24,562 nt of DNA from an uncultured Bacteroidota bacterium (GTDB taxonomy: Bacteria > Bacteroidota > Bacteroidia > Bacteroidales > P3), in NCBI GenBank assembly GCA_902766265.1, contig CACXCY010000027.1:1-24562 (forward strand), written 5' to 3'. Below, one piece after another: positions 23,713-24,562 of this stretch (positions are counted from its first letter, which is position 1; each line of letters starts with the position of its first letter). The notes below the pieces were generated by a model. It was given only the letters and a program-made list of their open reading frames with translations. It had not been told where the DNA came from and searched no databases. The translations under genes were made by a program, and so were the position numbers.

Positions 23713-24562
23713 TTAGCATACAATATTAATTATACGCTTGGGTACAAATATTACCTTTTTAGGTTCCTTGCCACCAAGATAATGTTGCGTATCGGGCAAA
23801 GCAAGTACCGCCTGCACGGCCTCATCCTGACTGATACCAAGAGGCAGCTCTGTGGTGAAACGCATCTTGCCATTAAACGAGACCGGATAGTTGAAAGTAT
23901 CCTCAACCAGATAGCTCTCGTCACATTTGGGGAACATCTGCTGCGTCACGCTACCGTCGTTGCCCAACAGGTGCCAAAGTTCCTCTGCGATGTGAGGTGC
24001 GAAAGGAGCAATCAAGATTGTCAAAGGTTGCAATACTTCACGTTTGTTGCATTTGAGCGACCCTAAATCATTGACACATATCATAAATGTGCTCACCGAC
24101 GTATTGAAAGAAAATTTTTCAATATCCTCTGTCACCTTCTTAATGGTTTGGTGCAATATTTTCAGTTCCTGCTTGCTGGCAGCTTCGTCACTCACACAGA
24201 GGACATTCTGATCCGTATGAAACAGCCGCCAGAGTTTGCGGATGAAACGGAACACCCCCTCAATGCCGTTGGTATCCCAAGGTTTGGCCTGTTCCACAGG
24301 TCCGAGGAACATCTCATACAGACGTAGAGTGTCAGCCCCATAGCGTGCCACCAAGTCGTCAGGATTCTGCACGTTGAACATCGACTTGCTCATCTTCTCT
24401 ATCTCCCATCCACACACATACTTGCCATCTTCCAACTGGAATTCTGCATTTTTGAATTCCGGACGCCATTGACGGAACTTGTCAATATCGAGAATGTCGT
24501 TATCCACTATATTGATATCTACATGAATAGGCACCGTATCCTCCTCGCGCCCTGCAATATTC
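23713..24562 (-). CDS. leuS: leucyl-tRNA synthetase, C-terminal part (5' end outside window)
   Basis: Class I aminoacyl-tRNA synthetase that charges tRNA-Leu. The frame is open to the window's right edge, so only about 282 C-terminal residues are seen. The first readable residues, NIAGREEDTVPIHVDINIV, agree with LeuS. The KMSKS motif is present (EIEKMSKSMFN), followed by GADTLRLYEMFLGP, the anticodon-binding helical region with FRFIRKLWRLF, and the C-terminal domain ending in VPKRIINIVC. The stop codon is TAA at 23713. It heads the leftward nusB–DUF1573–yajC run. Confidence 0.95.
   Translation of the reverse strand, partial: NIAGREEDTVPIHVDINIVDNDILDIDKFRQWRPEFKNAEFQLEDGKYVCGWEIEKMSKSMFNVQNPDDLVARYGADTLRLYEMFLGPVEQAKPWDTNGIEGVFRFIRKLWRLFHTDQNVLCVSDEAASKQELKILHQTIKKVTEDIEKFSFNTSVSTFMICVNDLGSLKCNKREVLQPLTILIAPFAPHIAEELWHLLGNDGSVTQQMFPKCDESYLVEDTFNYPVSFNGKMRFTTELPLGISQDEAVQAVLALPDTQHYLGGKEPKKVIFVPKRIINIVC

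Overview
The window looks like chromosome of a Bacteroidota bacterium, most likely a Prevotella-like member of the Bacteroidales. Reasons: start-proximal TAnnTTTG (-7) promoter motifs, a run leuS–nusB–DUF1573–yajC–ybbR/cdaR–coaE of the kind seen in that group, a NusB of about 330 residues, and a secreted GH3–serine-hydrolase fusion. There are no rRNA, tRNA, phage, IS or CRISPR signatures. The genus is an inference.

Region 1 (1–6215, + strand): a possible divergent partial gene at the left edge, then a tight three-gene unit: a PgpH-type 7TM-HD phosphodiesterase (c-di-AMP family), a Glf/amine-oxidase-like flavoprotein and a YfhO-family membrane protein, closed by a clear intrinsic terminator.

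Region 2 (6416–13066, - strand): a surface-glycan locus. In transcription order it encodes an IspD/TarI-type cytidylyltransferase, a small orphan membrane protein, a TagD-like glycerol-phosphate cytidylyltransferase, an asparagine-synthetase domain lacking its glutaminase half, a truncated tandem copy of that protein, a TagB/TagF-like polyol-phosphate transferase, UDP-galactopyranose mutase and a family 2 glycosyltransferase. Together they suggest a phosphopolyol-decorated, galactofuranose-containing polysaccharide. The middle of the locus looks more AT-rich than its surroundings, as is common in transferred polysaccharide genes.

Region 3 (13071–16267): a divergent promoter pair, an AsmA/DUF748 envelope protein (+) with a terminator hairpin, then about 1.1 kb without a convincing gene. 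That gap holds structured repeats: a 29-bp-arm inverted repeat, a leftward promoter with ideal spacing, 20-bp and 11-bp tandem repeats, a GC-rich palindrome and CTTGAAAC-type repeats.

Region 4 (16268–24562, - strand): housekeeping and envelope genes: partial leuS, nusB, a DUF1573 lipoprotein, yajC, a YbbR/CdaR-like protein, coaE, the GH3 N-acetylhexosaminidase–beta-lactamase-fold fusion, and a TerB–J-domain co-chaperone. Spacings are mostly 3–100 bp, so read-through is likely. A PgpH homologue at one end and a CdaR homologue at the other are both linked to c-di-AMP in other bacteria; the cyclase itself is not in the window.
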